Part shown: piece by piece, positions 1 to 9,376 of the stretch
Position numbering within the stretch: position 1 is the stretch's first letter
Layout of the letters: every line of letters begins with the position of its first letter
Assembly (NCBI GenBank): GCA_022565355.1
Contig: JAIUMU010000002.1
Coordinates: forward strand, 62,001-126,000
Length of the DNA: 64,000 bases
Source of the DNA: Idiomarina sp.
GTDB lineage: Bacteria > Pseudomonadota > Gammaproteobacteria > Enterobacterales > Alteromonadaceae
Reading direction: 5' to 3'
The notes under the pieces: generated by a model
The model's input: only the letters and a program-made list of their open reading frames with translations
Databases searched by the model: none
Told to the model about the DNA's origin: nothing
Translations under genes and position numbers: made by a program

Positions 1-723
1 TGAGTTACCTGGTTGTACCCAGCTATATGCGTTTTCGAAAATGATGTCACGGTTGTTCCATGAAACACCACCGATTACACGAGTAGTATCGTTAGAAGAA
101 CCGAATACAATTGAACCTTCTTCACGGTCGCCGCCATCACTAGGCAAGCTAACCGTAGAACGGCCATAACGTGCTTCAACGCCGTTGAAATCACGACGCG
201 TTACGATGTTAATTACACCACCGATTGCATCTGAACCGTATACCGCTGATGCACCGTCAGAAAGGATTTCAATCCGTTCTACTGCTGCCATTGGTACGAT
301 GCTTAAATCTTGGCTAGAACCAGTTGATGGAGACGTTGGTAAACGACGGCCATCTAAAAGAACTAACGTACGAGAAGCACCTAAGCCACGTAAGCTAACA
401 GTTGAGGTACCTTGCGCCGCGTTACCAGATTGCGGACGGAATGAACCAGAAGTGTTAAAAGTTGTGCCACGAAGTAAATCGGCAACTGAAGTTTCACCAG
501 AAAGATCGATATCTTCACGGCTGATAGTGGTTACCGGAAGCGCGCCTTCCATCTCTGAACGAGAAATACGCGAACCAGTTACTTGGATACGCTCAACGCG
601 CTCCGCCTGTTCTTCATCTTGCTCCTGCTCTTGCGCTTGCGCAATTCCAGCGAATGCTGTAGCTGAAGCACCAAACATCAATGCTAAGCGAACTGACTTA
701 GCTACTTTGCTATTTGTGTACAT
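1..723 (-). CDS. TonB-dependent receptor, N-terminal part (runs off left edge)
   Basis: Outer-membrane TonB-gated receptor; only the first 241 codons are present and the barrel lies beyond the left edge. The reverse strand from the ATG at 723 reads a signal peptide ending near AFAGIAQAQ, an acidic linker, a TonB-box-like segment (RVERIQVTGSRI) and a plug domain with the hallmarks LRGLGASRTLVLLDGRR and DGASAVYGSDAIGGVINI (about residues 50-175). A GGGAG ribosome site sits 7-8 nt before the start. The substrate cannot be told from the plug; the GSRI and VLLDGRR features are common in large receptors for carbohydrates or peptides. The 293 nt upstream to 1016 hold no gene I can support and presumably the promoter and leader. 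Confidence 0.93.
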   Translation of the reverse strand, partial: MYTNSKVAKSVRLALMFGASATAFAGIAQAQEQEQDEEQAERVERIQVTGSRISRSEMEGALPVTTISREDIDLSGETSVADLLRGTTFNTSGSFRPQSGNAAQGTSTVSLRGLGASRTLVLLDGRRLPTSPSTGSSQDLSIVPMAAVERIEILSDGASAVYGSDAIGGVINIVTRRDFNGVEARYGRSTVSLPSDGGDREEGSIVFGSSNDTTRVIGGVSWNNRDIIFENAYSWVQPGNS

Positions 724-1016
724 GTAGTATCTCCCTGGATCACTCGTGGTGATTTTTAGGTTTATTATGCAGCAGAAAATTGCTGCTTTATCTAAAGTGT
801 TTTGTTTACAAATCAACAAACTGTTGAGAAATCTTAGTGGTTCGCTCTACACAACCCACTCAACATGTACGGGCAATTTATCCCAAGATGTTGTTAGATT
901 TTAACGCCCAACAACCTGACTATATCAAAACGTATAAGGGTTGCAAGCCTTATGCGGCCATTTTACACAACAAATGTGAACTTTTTGTGCTGGCTGATTA
1001 CTAACGCGCAACATAT

Positions 1017-1313
1017 TCAATCCCGATATAGGGCTTGAACGAGCGCATTAAGCTGTTGTTCTACCACATCGCTAACAAACTGATAGGTAGGTGAAGCTGG
1101 GGACATTTCCGCGAGCATGCGGGCATTCTTCTCGGCCTCATCCAAATACGCCGCAACCTTATCGCTGCGGGTTTTGAACACCGATTGGGCAAACCATTCG
1201 CGGGTTAATTCGGGGCTGCGCCGCTGAGCACGCTCGCGCAAAGCGCGGAACACAGCGGCGGTTTTTGCTTCAGATTCACTGATACTTGCAGCAATCGATT
1301 CCATGTCACTCAT
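1017..1313 (-). CDS. Small conserved-looking hypothetical protein downstream of tryptophan dioxygenase
   Basis: A 98-residue protein that I do not recognise. It begins at the base next to the end of the tryptophan 2,3-dioxygenase gene, so it is probably co-transcribed and translationally coupled. It is Ala/Glu/Arg-rich, predicted almost all helical, and has no signal peptide, membrane segment or cysteine. Nothing in it suggests a catalytic motif. A role linked to tryptophan breakdown is guesswork based on position only. Confidence 0.7.
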   Translation of the reverse strand: MSDMESIAASISESEAKTAAVFRALRERAQRRSPELTREWFAQSVFKTRSDKVAAYLDEAEKNARMLAEMSPASPTYQFVSDVVEQQLNALVQALYRD

Positions 1314-2399
1314 TTATAACTCCCGGCGTAAACTTGCCCTTACAGAGGCCGGTAACGGTGGCAAACTCCCTTTTGGCAATAAATACGTGGCCAAATTCAT
1401 GAAATCGGTGAAGATCCGGTTCTTCTCCGTTGTGCGTTTTAGGTATTCATGGCCAGAAGAGCCCCCCGTACCTATCTTCGAACCTAACATACGTTGCACC
1501 ATCATGGCATGCCGATAACGCCAAATGGTGAGGTTTTCATCGATATCGGTAAGCGCACTTAACACCTGGTAGGGTAAGTTAAACACGGGTTCTTCACGGT
1601 ACAAATTAATAAACAACGCGGCCTGCATGGCACGCTGCGATAAGCGCACGCGGCCATCGGCCTGCATCGCGGCATACTTATCCGCTTCAAACAGCGCCGA
1701 GAAGTTATCGCGGGTGGTTTCTAATTCCGCGAGTTCAGTAGCAAGCTCTTCGTCGCTTAACAACGCATTTGCGCGCACAATTTCTTCATCATGCAACAAT
1801 TGCTGATCAATGGCCTGTTGGTAGTGTTGCCAAAAAGTGAACTCGTCCTGTTCTAGAAAAGGCATCCGCGCCAGCCAAGCATCCACGCGAGTAAATAAAT
1901 CAGGTTGTTGTTCAAGCTCTTCTAAATACGCTCTATCGCTGGGATTTATGCGGTTATAAAACGAGGCCTGATCAAAAGCGATACGCTTATCACGGCGCAC
2001 CCCTAAACTAATCTCAATCTCTTTGAACTGAATGCTTTGAAAACCTGAAGCAGGCACTAAATAATCACGGAACTCGAGAAAATCTTGCGCGGTCATGGTT
2101 TCCATTACATTAATTTGCTGGTTCAACAGCTCTTGAATGGTTACTACCCGCTTCAGCCGATGCACTATGGTCATCAGTTGTTCATCTGGAATATGCGGCT
2201 CTCGGAAAATAGCCAACACCGAGCGAAGCTCATGCATCATCTGCTTAAACCACAGCTCATAGGCCTGATGCACAATAATAAACAGCATCTCGTCATGCGC
2301 TTCAGCGCCGTAGTTCGGAGCAACCGGTTGTTGCGCACTCAATAATTTATCTAAACCAAGGTAATCGCCGTAATACACAGGTTCTTTATTCTTTTTCAT
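1314..2399 (-). CDS. kynA: Tryptophan 2,3-dioxygenase
   Basis: Heme enzyme that opens the indole ring of L-tryptophan to N-formylkynurenine, the first step of the kynurenine pathway. The family signature HQAYELWFKQ places the active-site His at residue 44. The C-terminal WRYRHAMMVQRMLGSKIG with GTGGSSG holds the expected proximal heme ligand His297 and the substrate-binding loop. The length of 361 fits the longer bacterial forms. The start overlaps the 3' end of the panE-like gene by 14 nt, so it is the fifth gene of a minus-strand run. No kynureninase or formamidase lies nearby, so the rest of the pathway must be elsewhere or absent. Confidence 0.95.
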   Translation of the reverse strand: MKKNKEPVYYGDYLGLDKLLSAQQPVAPNYGAEAHDEMLFIIVHQAYELWFKQMMHELRSVLAIFREPHIPDEQLMTIVHRLKRVVTIQELLNQQINVMETMTAQDFLEFRDYLVPASGFQSIQFKEIEISLGVRRDKRIAFDQASFYNRINPSDRAYLEELEQQPDLFTRVDAWLARMPFLEQDEFTFWQHYQQAIDQQLLHDEEIVRANALLSDEELATELAELETTRDNFSALFEADKYAAMQADGRVRLSQRAMQAALFINLYREEPVFNLPYQVLSALTDIDENLTIWRYRHAMMVQRMLGSKIGTGGSSGHEYLKRTTEKNRIFTDFMNLATYLLPKGSLPPLPASVRASLRREL

Positions 2400-3636
2400 T
2401 CTTGTCCTTGCTCGTATTCGAGCTCGCTAGCTGGTGCCAAAGTTCGCAGTTTACCCGTGTTGCCACATGTAAATGCGTGCCCTCTTGGCAGATAAAACCG
2501 TTTAAATAATCTATTTCAGTGGGCTTGCCGGCCTCACTATCTTGCAACATGCTACAGCGATTGTTTGCAGTAGCACGAATCACTTGTTGTACCGAAGCCA
2601 CTAACACGTCGGCATCAAGGTACGGGTTTAAGTTACCAATCTCTTCGCAAATAGCGCGGATTTTCGGTTGGTATTCGTCCTTTCTTAACACACCATTCAC
2701 ATCACCGGCAATGGTTGCTAGCGGATTAATCACGCAGTTAATGGCAAGTTTGTGCCAACGCCGAGCGCCAATATTTGCCTCCCAATGTAAGGGCGGTAAT
2801 GCTTGCGCTAGGGTATGAAACCAAGCTGGCGGTTGCGGCTTCTCATTCGATTCAGCAAGCGCCGCGTAGCGAGTAAGCGCATGTTGTGCTCTGTGCATTT
2901 TTGCAGTATCGGTTGCATGCTCAGCGCCAGCAGCCTGTTCACTGCGTAGCCCTAACCAACTCTCTCCCAAACCCGCATGCACTGTGCTTAGGCGAGATTG
3001 CCGCCAAGCACCATGCGTAGTTACTAAATCATATACGTGTGCGTGGCCAGCGTTCACAGCTTCAGCAAGCAACGTATCGGCGGCGCCCATACCATTGTGG
3101 CTTAAAATCAGCTGCATTGGGCCGCTCTTAGCCGCGTTCTCTGCTGCCTTCTGCTCGGGGCGCGGTTGTGCAGCAAGTTCAGCAGCATACGAAACACCCT
3201 GCTCTGCTCTTTGCTCCGTTCTTTGCTCCGTTCGTTGCTCCAAGAAAATTTGCCGCAACAACGGTTCCAATTGCCATGCTTTCACCATAATCAGCCAAAT
3301 AGCTCCGGGTGGCGCGGCGGCGGCTGAATGAATTACTGGAAAACGTGCTCGTATCGATTTCTGAGTGGTATTTGCTGTGGTGTTTGTTGCAGAGGAACTA
3401 GGATCTTGTGCCGCTTGCGGTGCTATTCCTGCTGCTGGCCCTTCTGCAGGCACAACATTAAGCTCCACCTCTAGCCCATCACTGGCATGCCGGGAGTACA
3501 CCATTACCGGCGCGCCAGCTTGCTGTAAGCCATGCGCCCACAGTGAACCTAAGGCGCCAGTACCAACCACTACCCACGTTGGCTGCGCAGGTGGTGCCTT
3601 GCTGTGTAAATCGGTATCTGCCGCAGAACTAGCCAT
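2386..3636 (-). CDS. Ketopantoate reductase-family protein (ApbA/PanE)
   Basis: NADPH-dependent reductase of the 2-dehydropantoate 2-reductase family (pantothenate and CoA synthesis). The Rossmann motif VVGTGALGSLWA lies near the N terminus. The C-terminal domain has the catalytic Lys/Asn segment WHKLAINCVINPLATI and GKPTEIDYLNG. I start at the ATG at 3636, whose ATGGCTAG overlaps the ampG stop; an upstream in-frame ATG at 3675 would add 13 residues. It is far longer than the usual ~300 residues, because low-complexity Ala/Gln/Thr-rich stretches and an EQRTEQRTEQRAEQG tandem repeat are inserted between the nucleotide-binding domain and the helical domain. PanE is the likely function, but paralogues with other 2-keto acid substrates are common. 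Confidence 0.85.
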   Translation of the reverse strand: MASSAADTDLHSKAPPAQPTWVVVGTGALGSLWAHGLQQAGAPVMVYSRHASDGLEVELNVVPAEGPAAGIAPQAAQDPSSSATNTTANTTQKSIRARFPVIHSAAAAPPGAIWLIMVKAWQLEPLLRQIFLEQRTEQRTEQRAEQGVSYAAELAAQPRPEQKAAENAAKSGPMQLILSHNGMGAADTLLAEAVNAGHAHVYDLVTTHGAWRQSRLSTVHAGLGESWLGLRSEQAAGAEHATDTAKMHRAQHALTRYAALAESNEKPQPPAWFHTLAQALPPLHWEANIGARRWHKLAINCVINPLATIAGDVNGVLRKDEYQPKIRAICEEIGNLNPYLDADVLVASVQQVIRATANNRCSMLQDSEAGKPTEIDYLNGFICQEGTHLHVATRVNCELWHQLASSNTSKDKNEKE

Positions 3637-5050
3637 TCTCTTCATCCCACCGCGCTTGTTTGGCACGGCCTTCATCTTCTAGTGCTTGGATAGGCTTACG
3701 AATTGTCCATAAGAATAGCAAGCTAGGGATTACCATCAAGGTGGTTAACAAGAAGAACACCGCCCAGTTGCCATCCAGCCAATCCACCACTACACCGCTA
3801 TACGCGGCAAGCACTGTGCGGCCGAACGTAGCCACCGAAGCCATCAACGCATACTGAGTAGCCGTAAAGGCGCGGTTCGCCAACAAGGAAATCAGGGCCA
3901 CAAAGGCCACAGTAGACCAGGCTGAAGTAAAGCCATCGGAGATTACCGCTGCCAATAGCAAGGGCTTACTGGGCCCTACAATCGCCAACGCCGAGAACAG
4001 TAGATTACTCAACGCCATGGCGCTGCCGCCAATAAATAAGCCTTTCAAGATACCAATGCGCATGGTTACGTATGCGCCCAGCAGTGAGAAGATAATAGTA
4101 ATCCACCAATTCACCAGCTTCGAATACAAGCCAATTTCTGAATTGGTAAAACCAACTTCTTGGTAGAAAACGATCGACATCCGCCCTAAGAAGGCTTCGC
4201 CAACCTTAAACAGCAGCACGAACAACAGAATTGAAAGGGCAAAACGCACACCATTGCGGCGGAAGAACTCCGCTAACGGTTCTACCAAGGTAACCCCAAG
4301 CCATGCGGTAAGCTTATGGCCCATGCGAATAGTATTACCGGCACCCGCCAATACTTGCTGATAACGCAGCTCGGCTTCCCGTTGCAACGCACGGCGCTCG
4401 GTTTTCGGTTCCCGCGCCAGCCACACCCCGGCACTTAGAAATAGCATCATTACCGCCAGCACTTGGTACACGCGTGGCCAATCCCACCCAGGTAAATCCG
4501 ATAAGAAAAACGGAATTGCACCTAACCCAGCGAAACCGGTCCACCAACCTGCGGTGGCCATCGCCGCACCAGCAGATTGCAAGCGTGCTTCATGCTCGCC
4601 AATAGAATCAATTCGATAAGCATCAATAGAAATATCTTGGGTTGCCGAGAATATGGCGATGGTTAATGCCACCATACCGGCGAAGCGTAACTGGGTAGTA
4701 AAATCGATTTGCGCAAGGAAGAAACAGCTAGCAGCAACACCTAGTTGGCAAAATAACACCCAGCTGCGCCGATGCCCCAACCAGTTACTGAGAACAGGTA
4801 TGCGTACCCTATCCACTAATGGCGACCACAGAAAGTTAACCGAATATACGGCAAATACAGCGCCAAAGAAGCCAATAGTGGCGCGGGTAAAACCCATTTC
4901 ATTGAGCCACGCCGACATAGAAGAGCCGATCATTACCCACGGGTAGCCACTCGCGATACCTAATAAAAATATCGTTAGCAGCCGCCGTTGCAGGTAAAAC
5001 CGTACAACATTTTGAAAGCCCACCGGGGCTTGATTCAATGAGTTTGCCAC
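3629..5050 (-). CDS. ampG: AmpG-like muropeptide permease (MFS)
   Basis: Inner-membrane transporter that imports GlcNAc-anhydroMurNAc peptides for cell-wall recycling and for induction of chromosomal beta-lactamase. The 473 residues carry about 12-14 hydrophobic segments. The N terminus (LGIASGYPWVMIGSS, MGFTRATIGFFGAVFAVYS, FLWSPLVDR) is characteristic of AmpG, as is the conserved DISIDAYRID segment. The start codon is GTG, five bases after the cyclophilin stop, so translational coupling is likely. The order yajG - cyclophilin - ampG is a known neighbourhood in Gammaproteobacteria and supports the call. Confidence 0.93.
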   Translation of the reverse strand: MANSLNQAPVGFQNVVRFYLQRRLLTIFLLGIASGYPWVMIGSSMSAWLNEMGFTRATIGFFGAVFAVYSVNFLWSPLVDRVRIPVLSNWLGHRRSWVLFCQLGVAASCFFLAQIDFTTQLRFAGMVALTIAIFSATQDISIDAYRIDSIGEHEARLQSAGAAMATAGWWTGFAGLGAIPFFLSDLPGWDWPRVYQVLAVMMLFLSAGVWLAREPKTERRALQREAELRYQQVLAGAGNTIRMGHKLTAWLGVTLVEPLAEFFRRNGVRFALSILLFVLLFKVGEAFLGRMSIVFYQEVGFTNSEIGLYSKLVNWWITIIFSLLGAYVTMRIGILKGLFIGGSAMALSNLLFSALAIVGPSKPLLLAAVISDGFTSAWSTVAFVALISLLANRAFTATQYALMASVATFGRTVLAAYSGVVVDWLDGNWAVFFLLTTLMVIPSLLFLWTIRKPIQALEDEGRAKQARWDEENG

Positions 5051-5055
5051 TGGAA

Positions 5056-5679
5056 TTATTGCGCTTCAGGCAATAATTCAACCGAAATCAAACGCAGCGG
5101 TTCAACCGGCACATCAGGAAACCCTAGCTGTTCACTTACCTCAGTTTCTACCGCAGAGAGTTCGTGCAATAACTCCGCATTCTCAACAATTTCACCAAAT
5201 ACAGCGTAACCCCAGCGGCGTGAGCTTGGGTTCAACGTATCATTGTCTTTCACATTAAAATAAAACTGACCCCGCGCCGAGTGCGGCTCATTCTGACGGG
5301 CCAACGCAATGGTGCCAAATTTATTGGTTAAACCATTACCCGATTCATTCACTACCATATCGCCCTCAGGTAATGGCGTGCCGTCCGCTTTATAGCCCCC
5401 GCCCTGCACTACAAAATCCTCTACCACGCGATGAAACAAGGTATCGTTGTAGCTGCCACTTATCACATGGCGTAAAAAATGATCTACGGTTAACGGCGCG
5501 CGCCAGCGGTTCAGCTCCACCACCATGTCACCCATGCTGGTTACAAACTTTACCCTTGGATACAAATTTTGTTTTTGTATCGCTGCATCATCTGCACTGC
5601 TTGCCGAAGCCAGCGGGCTGATGGCCAACATGGCTGCCATCACCAAACCCCAGATTCCCGTTAACCCTTTTACGTTCAT
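5056..5679 (-). CDS. Periplasmic cyclophilin-type peptidyl-prolyl isomerase
   Basis: Catalyses cis-trans isomerisation of X-Pro bonds in exported proteins. I start at the ATG at 5679 (MNVKGLTG), which has GGAG 7 nt upstream, rather than at a TTG four codons earlier. An N-terminal signal peptide ends near PLASASS, so the protein is probably periplasmic. The cyclophilin core runs from about residue 40 to the end, with the motifs FHRVVEDFVVQGG, NEPHSARGQFYFNVKDN and GYAVFGEIVE. A Leu replaces the Trp of the cyclosporin site, as is common in bacterial forms. The gene lies between yajG and ampG in one operon. Confidence 0.92.
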   Translation of the reverse strand: MNVKGLTGIWGLVMAAMLAISPLASASSADDAAIQKQNLYPRVKFVTSMGDMVVELNRWRAPLTVDHFLRHVISGSYNDTLFHRVVEDFVVQGGGYKADGTPLPEGDMVVNESGNGLTNKFGTIALARQNEPHSARGQFYFNVKDNDTLNPSSRRWGYAVFGEIVENAELLHELSAVETEVSEQLGFPDVPVEPLRLISVELLPEAQ

Positions 5680-5793
5680 GTTCCACTCCAATTACATTAC
5701 TAACGATTATTATCTGTCTATTCTTCGCGAATGATTACGCTTGCTGCGCATTCTTGCTGCATAGTCTTGCCGCACAACACACTACAACAACGA

Positions 5794-6360
5794 TTAGCGC
5801 GCGTGCTCTGCAAGCCATTCCTGCAGAATTGCATCTTTAAACATATCGCGCACGTTCGTTTGCACAACCTTGTTAAAGGTATCATTCAGATGCCCGTAAT
5901 CTAAACGTTTATAGGGGCCGCCTGCAACCCGTGTTACATAACGCCGAGAAACCCATTGATCGCCGCTACGCACCACTACCCGGGTTGCCATCTCATGTTC
6001 CGCCCGATAGTTACCACCATCTGGAAACACCAAAATCAAAGCTTCTTCTAAAAACACCGTAAATTGCACTGCCGCAGATTCATCATGTGGCCAGAAATCT
6101 GCCATTGCTGCACTGATCAGAGTAGCCAGAGGCACAGTGCTCGTGGCAAACTCAGCCTTATCATCAGTATGTTCCACACGTAAAATGTGGTTTTGAGTGC
6201 GTTGATCTCGTACCTGTAAGTTTACTGCTTGCATGGTAGGTGCTTGCAAGCTGCCGGCAGTTGGCTGCTGAATCACTAAATGTTCTGGGGTTTTCGGCGT
6301 GCTCATACAGCCCGTTAGCAACACGCTTCCTAGCATCAACGTAGCAATTAAATTGCGCAT
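5794..6360 (-). CDS. yajG: YajG family lipoprotein
   Basis: Lipoprotein of unknown function; the family is outer-membrane associated. The N terminus has a clear lipoprotein signal with lipobox LLTGC (Cys18) followed by MST, so it should be sorted to the outer membrane. The mature part (TMQAVNLQVRDQRTQNHILRV and downstream strands) matches the YajG family in length and layout. It is the first gene of the yajG - cyclophilin - ampG run and is divergent from the KAS III gene at 6491; the 130-bp gap between them should hold both promoters. Confidence 0.85.
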   Translation of the reverse strand: MRNLIATLMLGSVLLTGCMSTPKTPEHLVIQQPTAGSLQAPTMQAVNLQVRDQRTQNHILRVEHTDDKAEFATSTVPLATLISAAMADFWPHDESAAVQFTVFLEEALILVFPDGGNYRAEHEMATRVVVRSGDQWVSRRYVTRVAGGPYKRLDYGHLNDTFNKVVQTNVRDMFKDAILQEWLAEHAR

Positions 6361-6490
6361 TATGTTTTGTCCTTTTTATGCAGTAACTGTTTTAATTCAA
6401 TTATCGCCAATAAAGGTATACGATTGTTAGTTATCAGTCACGCATGCGATGCGCATACTGTTCAAAACAGATTAAATTAAGGTTTTTTGA

Positions 6491-7579
6491 ATGAAATTTG
6501 CAGAAATTACCGGTTGGGGAAAGTGTGTACCGCCAGCAATCCTCACCAATAACGATTTGGCCACGTTTATGGATACTTCTGATGAATGGATCCGTAGCCG
6601 TACCGGAATTGAAGAGCGCCGCGTAAGCGCTGTGGGTACATCCGCGATGGCCGCAATAGCAGCACGCAATGCGCTTGCTGCCGCTGATCTCGATCCGCTA
6701 GAAATCGATTTGATCATCGTAGGTACCTGCACAGCAGACGAAATCATTCCTAACGTAGCTTCAAAAGTGCAACAAGAAATTGGTGCTAAGAATGCCGCTG
6801 CGTTCGATTTAAATGCCGCCTGCAGCAGCTTCTTCTACGGTATGCACTTTGCTACCTCAAGCATTCGCATGGGTATGCACAAAAATGTATTGGTAATTGG
6901 CGCCGAGCGCTTAACCCGTATTCTCGATTGGACCAAGCGCGAAAGTGCCGTGTTATTCGGTGATGGTGCAGGTGCAATGGTATTGCAAGCCTCTGATCTT
7001 AAATCTGGCTTACTCTCTTCAAAAGTAAGTTGTGATGCCGATGCCCGCGATGTGCTCTCACTTGATTTCGGCATGAGCTTCGATCGTTACAACTTCGATG
7101 GCGTAATGCCATTCAACTTTATCGGCCAAGAAATATTCAAGCGAGCCGTAAAAGGAATGAGCGCCGCCGTAGAAGGCGTATTCCAAGAAACGGGTTTAAA
7201 CGTAGATGATATCGATGTGCTGATTCCACACCAAGCTAATAAGCGCCTTATCGATTTCTTGGCAAAAATGTGCAAAGTGCCGGAAGAGAAAACCATGGTA
7301 AACATTCAAAAATATGGCAATACCTCTTCAGCTACCCTGCCTATTGCCTACACCGAAGCGCTGGAAACTGGCATGGTGAAACCAGGCGATTCAATTATTA
7401 GTGCAGTATTTGGTGGTGGCCTCACCTGTGGCGCTGGTTTAATTCAATGGGGCGAGCGCGTAACACCCCTGCAGAATAACCAAATGCAACTCGAAGATAG
7501 CAGCAATCAAAGTGCCCTCGATTTAATTTTGCCGTTATTCGAAGGTGCGCAGCGAGCCGCAAAGAACCGCGGCGAGTAA
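6491..7579 (+). CDS. Beta-ketoacyl-ACP synthase III (FabH family)
   Basis: Condenses an acyl-CoA starter with malonyl-ACP to begin fatty acid synthesis. The catalytic triad is visible: Cys111 in NAACSSFFYG, His247 in IPHQAN and Asn277 in YGNTSS. TGIEERR and GGGLTCGAGLIQW are further KAS III marks. At 362 residues it is about 45 longer than housekeeping FabH, through an insert around residues 170-210 and a C-terminal tail. It stands alone, away from plsX-fabD-fabG, and ends at a strong terminator, so it may be a second KAS III (FabH2/FabY-like) with its own starter preference; the sequence does not settle this. Confidence 0.9.
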   Translation: MKFAEITGWGKCVPPAILTNNDLATFMDTSDEWIRSRTGIEERRVSAVGTSAMAAIAARNALAAADLDPLEIDLIIVGTCTADEIIPNVASKVQQEIGAKNAAAFDLNAACSSFFYGMHFATSSIRMGMHKNVLVIGAERLTRILDWTKRESAVLFGDGAGAMVLQASDLKSGLLSSKVSCDADARDVLSLDFGMSFDRYNFDGVMPFNFIGQEIFKRAVKGMSAAVEGVFQETGLNVDDIDVLIPHQANKRLIDFLAKMCKVPEEKTMVNIQKYGNTSSATLPIAYTEALETGMVKPGDSIISAVFGGGLTCGAGLIQWGERVTPLQNNQMQLEDSSNQSALDLILPLFEGAQRAAKNRGE

Positions 7580-7628
7580 ATACTGCAGCGCCCACCAGCA
7601 CTTACACAGCACTGTTACTGTACCAAGA

Positions 7629-7657
7629 AGCCGCTTCCACACGAAGCGGCTTTATTG
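7629..7657 (+). terminator. Rho-independent terminator after the KAS III gene
   Basis: Perfect 9-bp stem AGCCGCTTC / GAAGCGGCT with loop CACAC, followed by TTTATTGTT. It separates the KAS III gene from the BCCT operon. Confidence 0.85.
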
Positions 7658-7729
7658 TTATTGGCGGTTGCACTCAGGCTTTTCAGCCACTAGGCTAGTA
7701 AAAAACAATCACAAAAAAAGGGTCCACCG

Positions 7730-9376
7730 ATGAGCGACAAGCACAACGATTCCCATGAACCAGATCCAATGAAGCCCGATGGCAAAGTGAATCCAATCGA
7801 TACCGATTATAAAATCGGCCAAGATAACATCGCCTTTAAACTCGGTGGTATCGGCCTTGATATTCATAACCGCGTATTCGCCATCTCCGGTATTGGCATC
7901 ATTTTATTTGTATTTTTTACCTTACTGTTTCAATCCTCTGCCGAACCCATATTCTCAGATATCAGAAATTGGCTTACCGCGAACCTAGATTGGTTCTTTA
8001 TTAGTGCCGCAAATATCTTCGTTATCTTATGTATAGTGCTGATTTTCTCACCGCTGGGCAAAGTGCGCCTTGGTGGTACGGAAGCTGAAGCTAACTTCTC
8101 CTATTTCGGCTGGTTCTCCATGCTATTTGCCGCCGGGATGGGTATTGGCCTCATGTTCTACGGGGTTTCTGAGCCCCTTTCCCACTTCACAGCAGCCTAT
8201 GGCGGCACCGAAATGGGTGATGCTGGGCGCGTTGATTGGGCCCCACTAGGCGGTGCTGAAGGCGATGTTGAAGCCGCACGCAGGCTAGGAATGGCAGCCA
8301 CCATTTACCATTGGGCACTCCACCCATGGGCAATTTATGCGGTGTTAGCGCTTGGCTTAGCTCTGTTTTCATACAACAAAGGCCTACCGCTTACCGTACG
8401 CTCTATTTTCTACCCATTACTGGGTGAGCGCGTTTGGGGCTGGCCTGGGCACGTTATCGATATCCTTGCCGTACTCGCTACCTTATTCGGCCTCGCCACA
8501 TCACTTGGCTTAGGCGCTTCCCAAGCGGCAGCTGGTTTAAGTTATCTGTTTGGCACGCCTGAAGGCGTTACCATGGAAGTTGTGCTGATTGTGGGGATTA
8601 CCATCATCGCACTAGTATCGGTAGTTGCAGGTTTAGAAGCCGGCGTTAAACGGCTTTCACAAATCAACATGACCCTTGCTGCACTTCTCATGCTGTTCGT
8701 TATCATTGTTGGCCCTACTATCGGTATTCTTACCGGTTTCTTCGCCAACCTTGGTGCTTACATCCAGAATTTACCAGCACTCGCTAACCCTATGGGCCGC
8801 GAAGATGCCAACTTCTCGCAAGGCTGGACCGCATTCTATTGGGCATGGTGGATTTCCTGGTCTCCGTTCGTAGGTATGTTTATCGCCCGTGTATCGCGTG
8901 GCCGCACCGTACGTGAATTCCTAATCGCCGTGCTCATTATTCCTTCACTCGCGTGTGTGCTGTGGATGACCGTATTCGGTGGCACCGCCATTACCCAATT
9001 CGTAGGGGGCTTTACTGATGCCGCCAACGCAGAACTGCCGGTGCAACTATTCTCCATGCTGAGCATATTGCCATGGGCCCAAGTTACCTCGTTCATTGGG
9101 ATTATCTTGGTTATCATCTTTTTCGTAACCTCATCCGATTCCGGTTCATTGGTAATCGATACCATTGCTGCAGGCGGTAAAGTAAATGCACCAACTGCGC
9201 AACGGGTATTCTGGTGTACTTTCGAAGGTTTAGTAGCCATTGCCTTGATTCTCGGAGGTGGCCTCATTGCGCTGCAAGCCATGGCGGTATCGGCGGGCTT
9301 TCCGTTCACCATTGTGCTGCTCGCTTCCTGCGTGGCCTTAGTGAAGGGCTTATTAAGCGAACCTAGAGGCGTTTAA
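7730..9376 (+). CDS. BCCT family transporter (betaine/choline/carnitine type)
   Basis: Secondary transporter for quaternary ammonium compounds such as glycine betaine or choline, probably driven by Na+ or H+ and used in osmoprotection. The 548 residues show about 12 membrane spans, the family signature GMGIGLMFYGVSEPLSHF (about residues 137-154) and the WISWSPFVGMFIARVSRGRTVREF block in the TM8 region. The N-terminal ~45 residues are polar and cytoplasmic. The C terminus is short, unlike osmosensing BetP. The TAA stop shares its last base with the ATG of the next gene (TAATG), a sign of translational coupling with the cNMP/CBS protein. The exact substrate is not determined. Confidence 0.93.
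   Translation: MSDKHNDSHEPDPMKPDGKVNPIDTDYKIGQDNIAFKLGGIGLDIHNRVFAISGIGIILFVFFTLLFQSSAEPIFSDIRNWLTANLDWFFISAANIFVILCIVLIFSPLGKVRLGGTEAEANFSYFGWFSMLFAAGMGIGLMFYGVSEPLSHFTAAYGGTEMGDAGRVDWAPLGGAEGDVEAARRLGMAATIYHWALHPWAIYAVLALGLALFSYNKGLPLTVRSIFYPLLGERVWGWPGHVIDILAVLATLFGLATSLGLGASQAAAGLSYLFGTPEGVTMEVVLIVGITIIALVSVVAGLEAGVKRLSQINMTLAALLMLFVIIVGPTIGILTGFFANLGAYIQNLPALANPMGREDANFSQGWTAFYWAWWISWSPFVGMFIARVSRGRTVREFLIAVLIIPSLACVLWMTVFGGTAITQFVGGFTDAANAELPVQLFSMLSILPWAQVTSFIGIILVIIFFVTSSDSGSLVIDTIAAGGKVNAPTAQRVFWCTFEGLVAIALILGGGLIALQAMAVSAGFPFTIVLLASCVALVKGLLSEPRGV

Noticed and set aside
185..727. Plus-strand open frame over the first 0.7 kb
   Set aside because: It is the antisense of the TonB-dependent receptor gene, which reads a signal peptide and plug domain on the minus strand.
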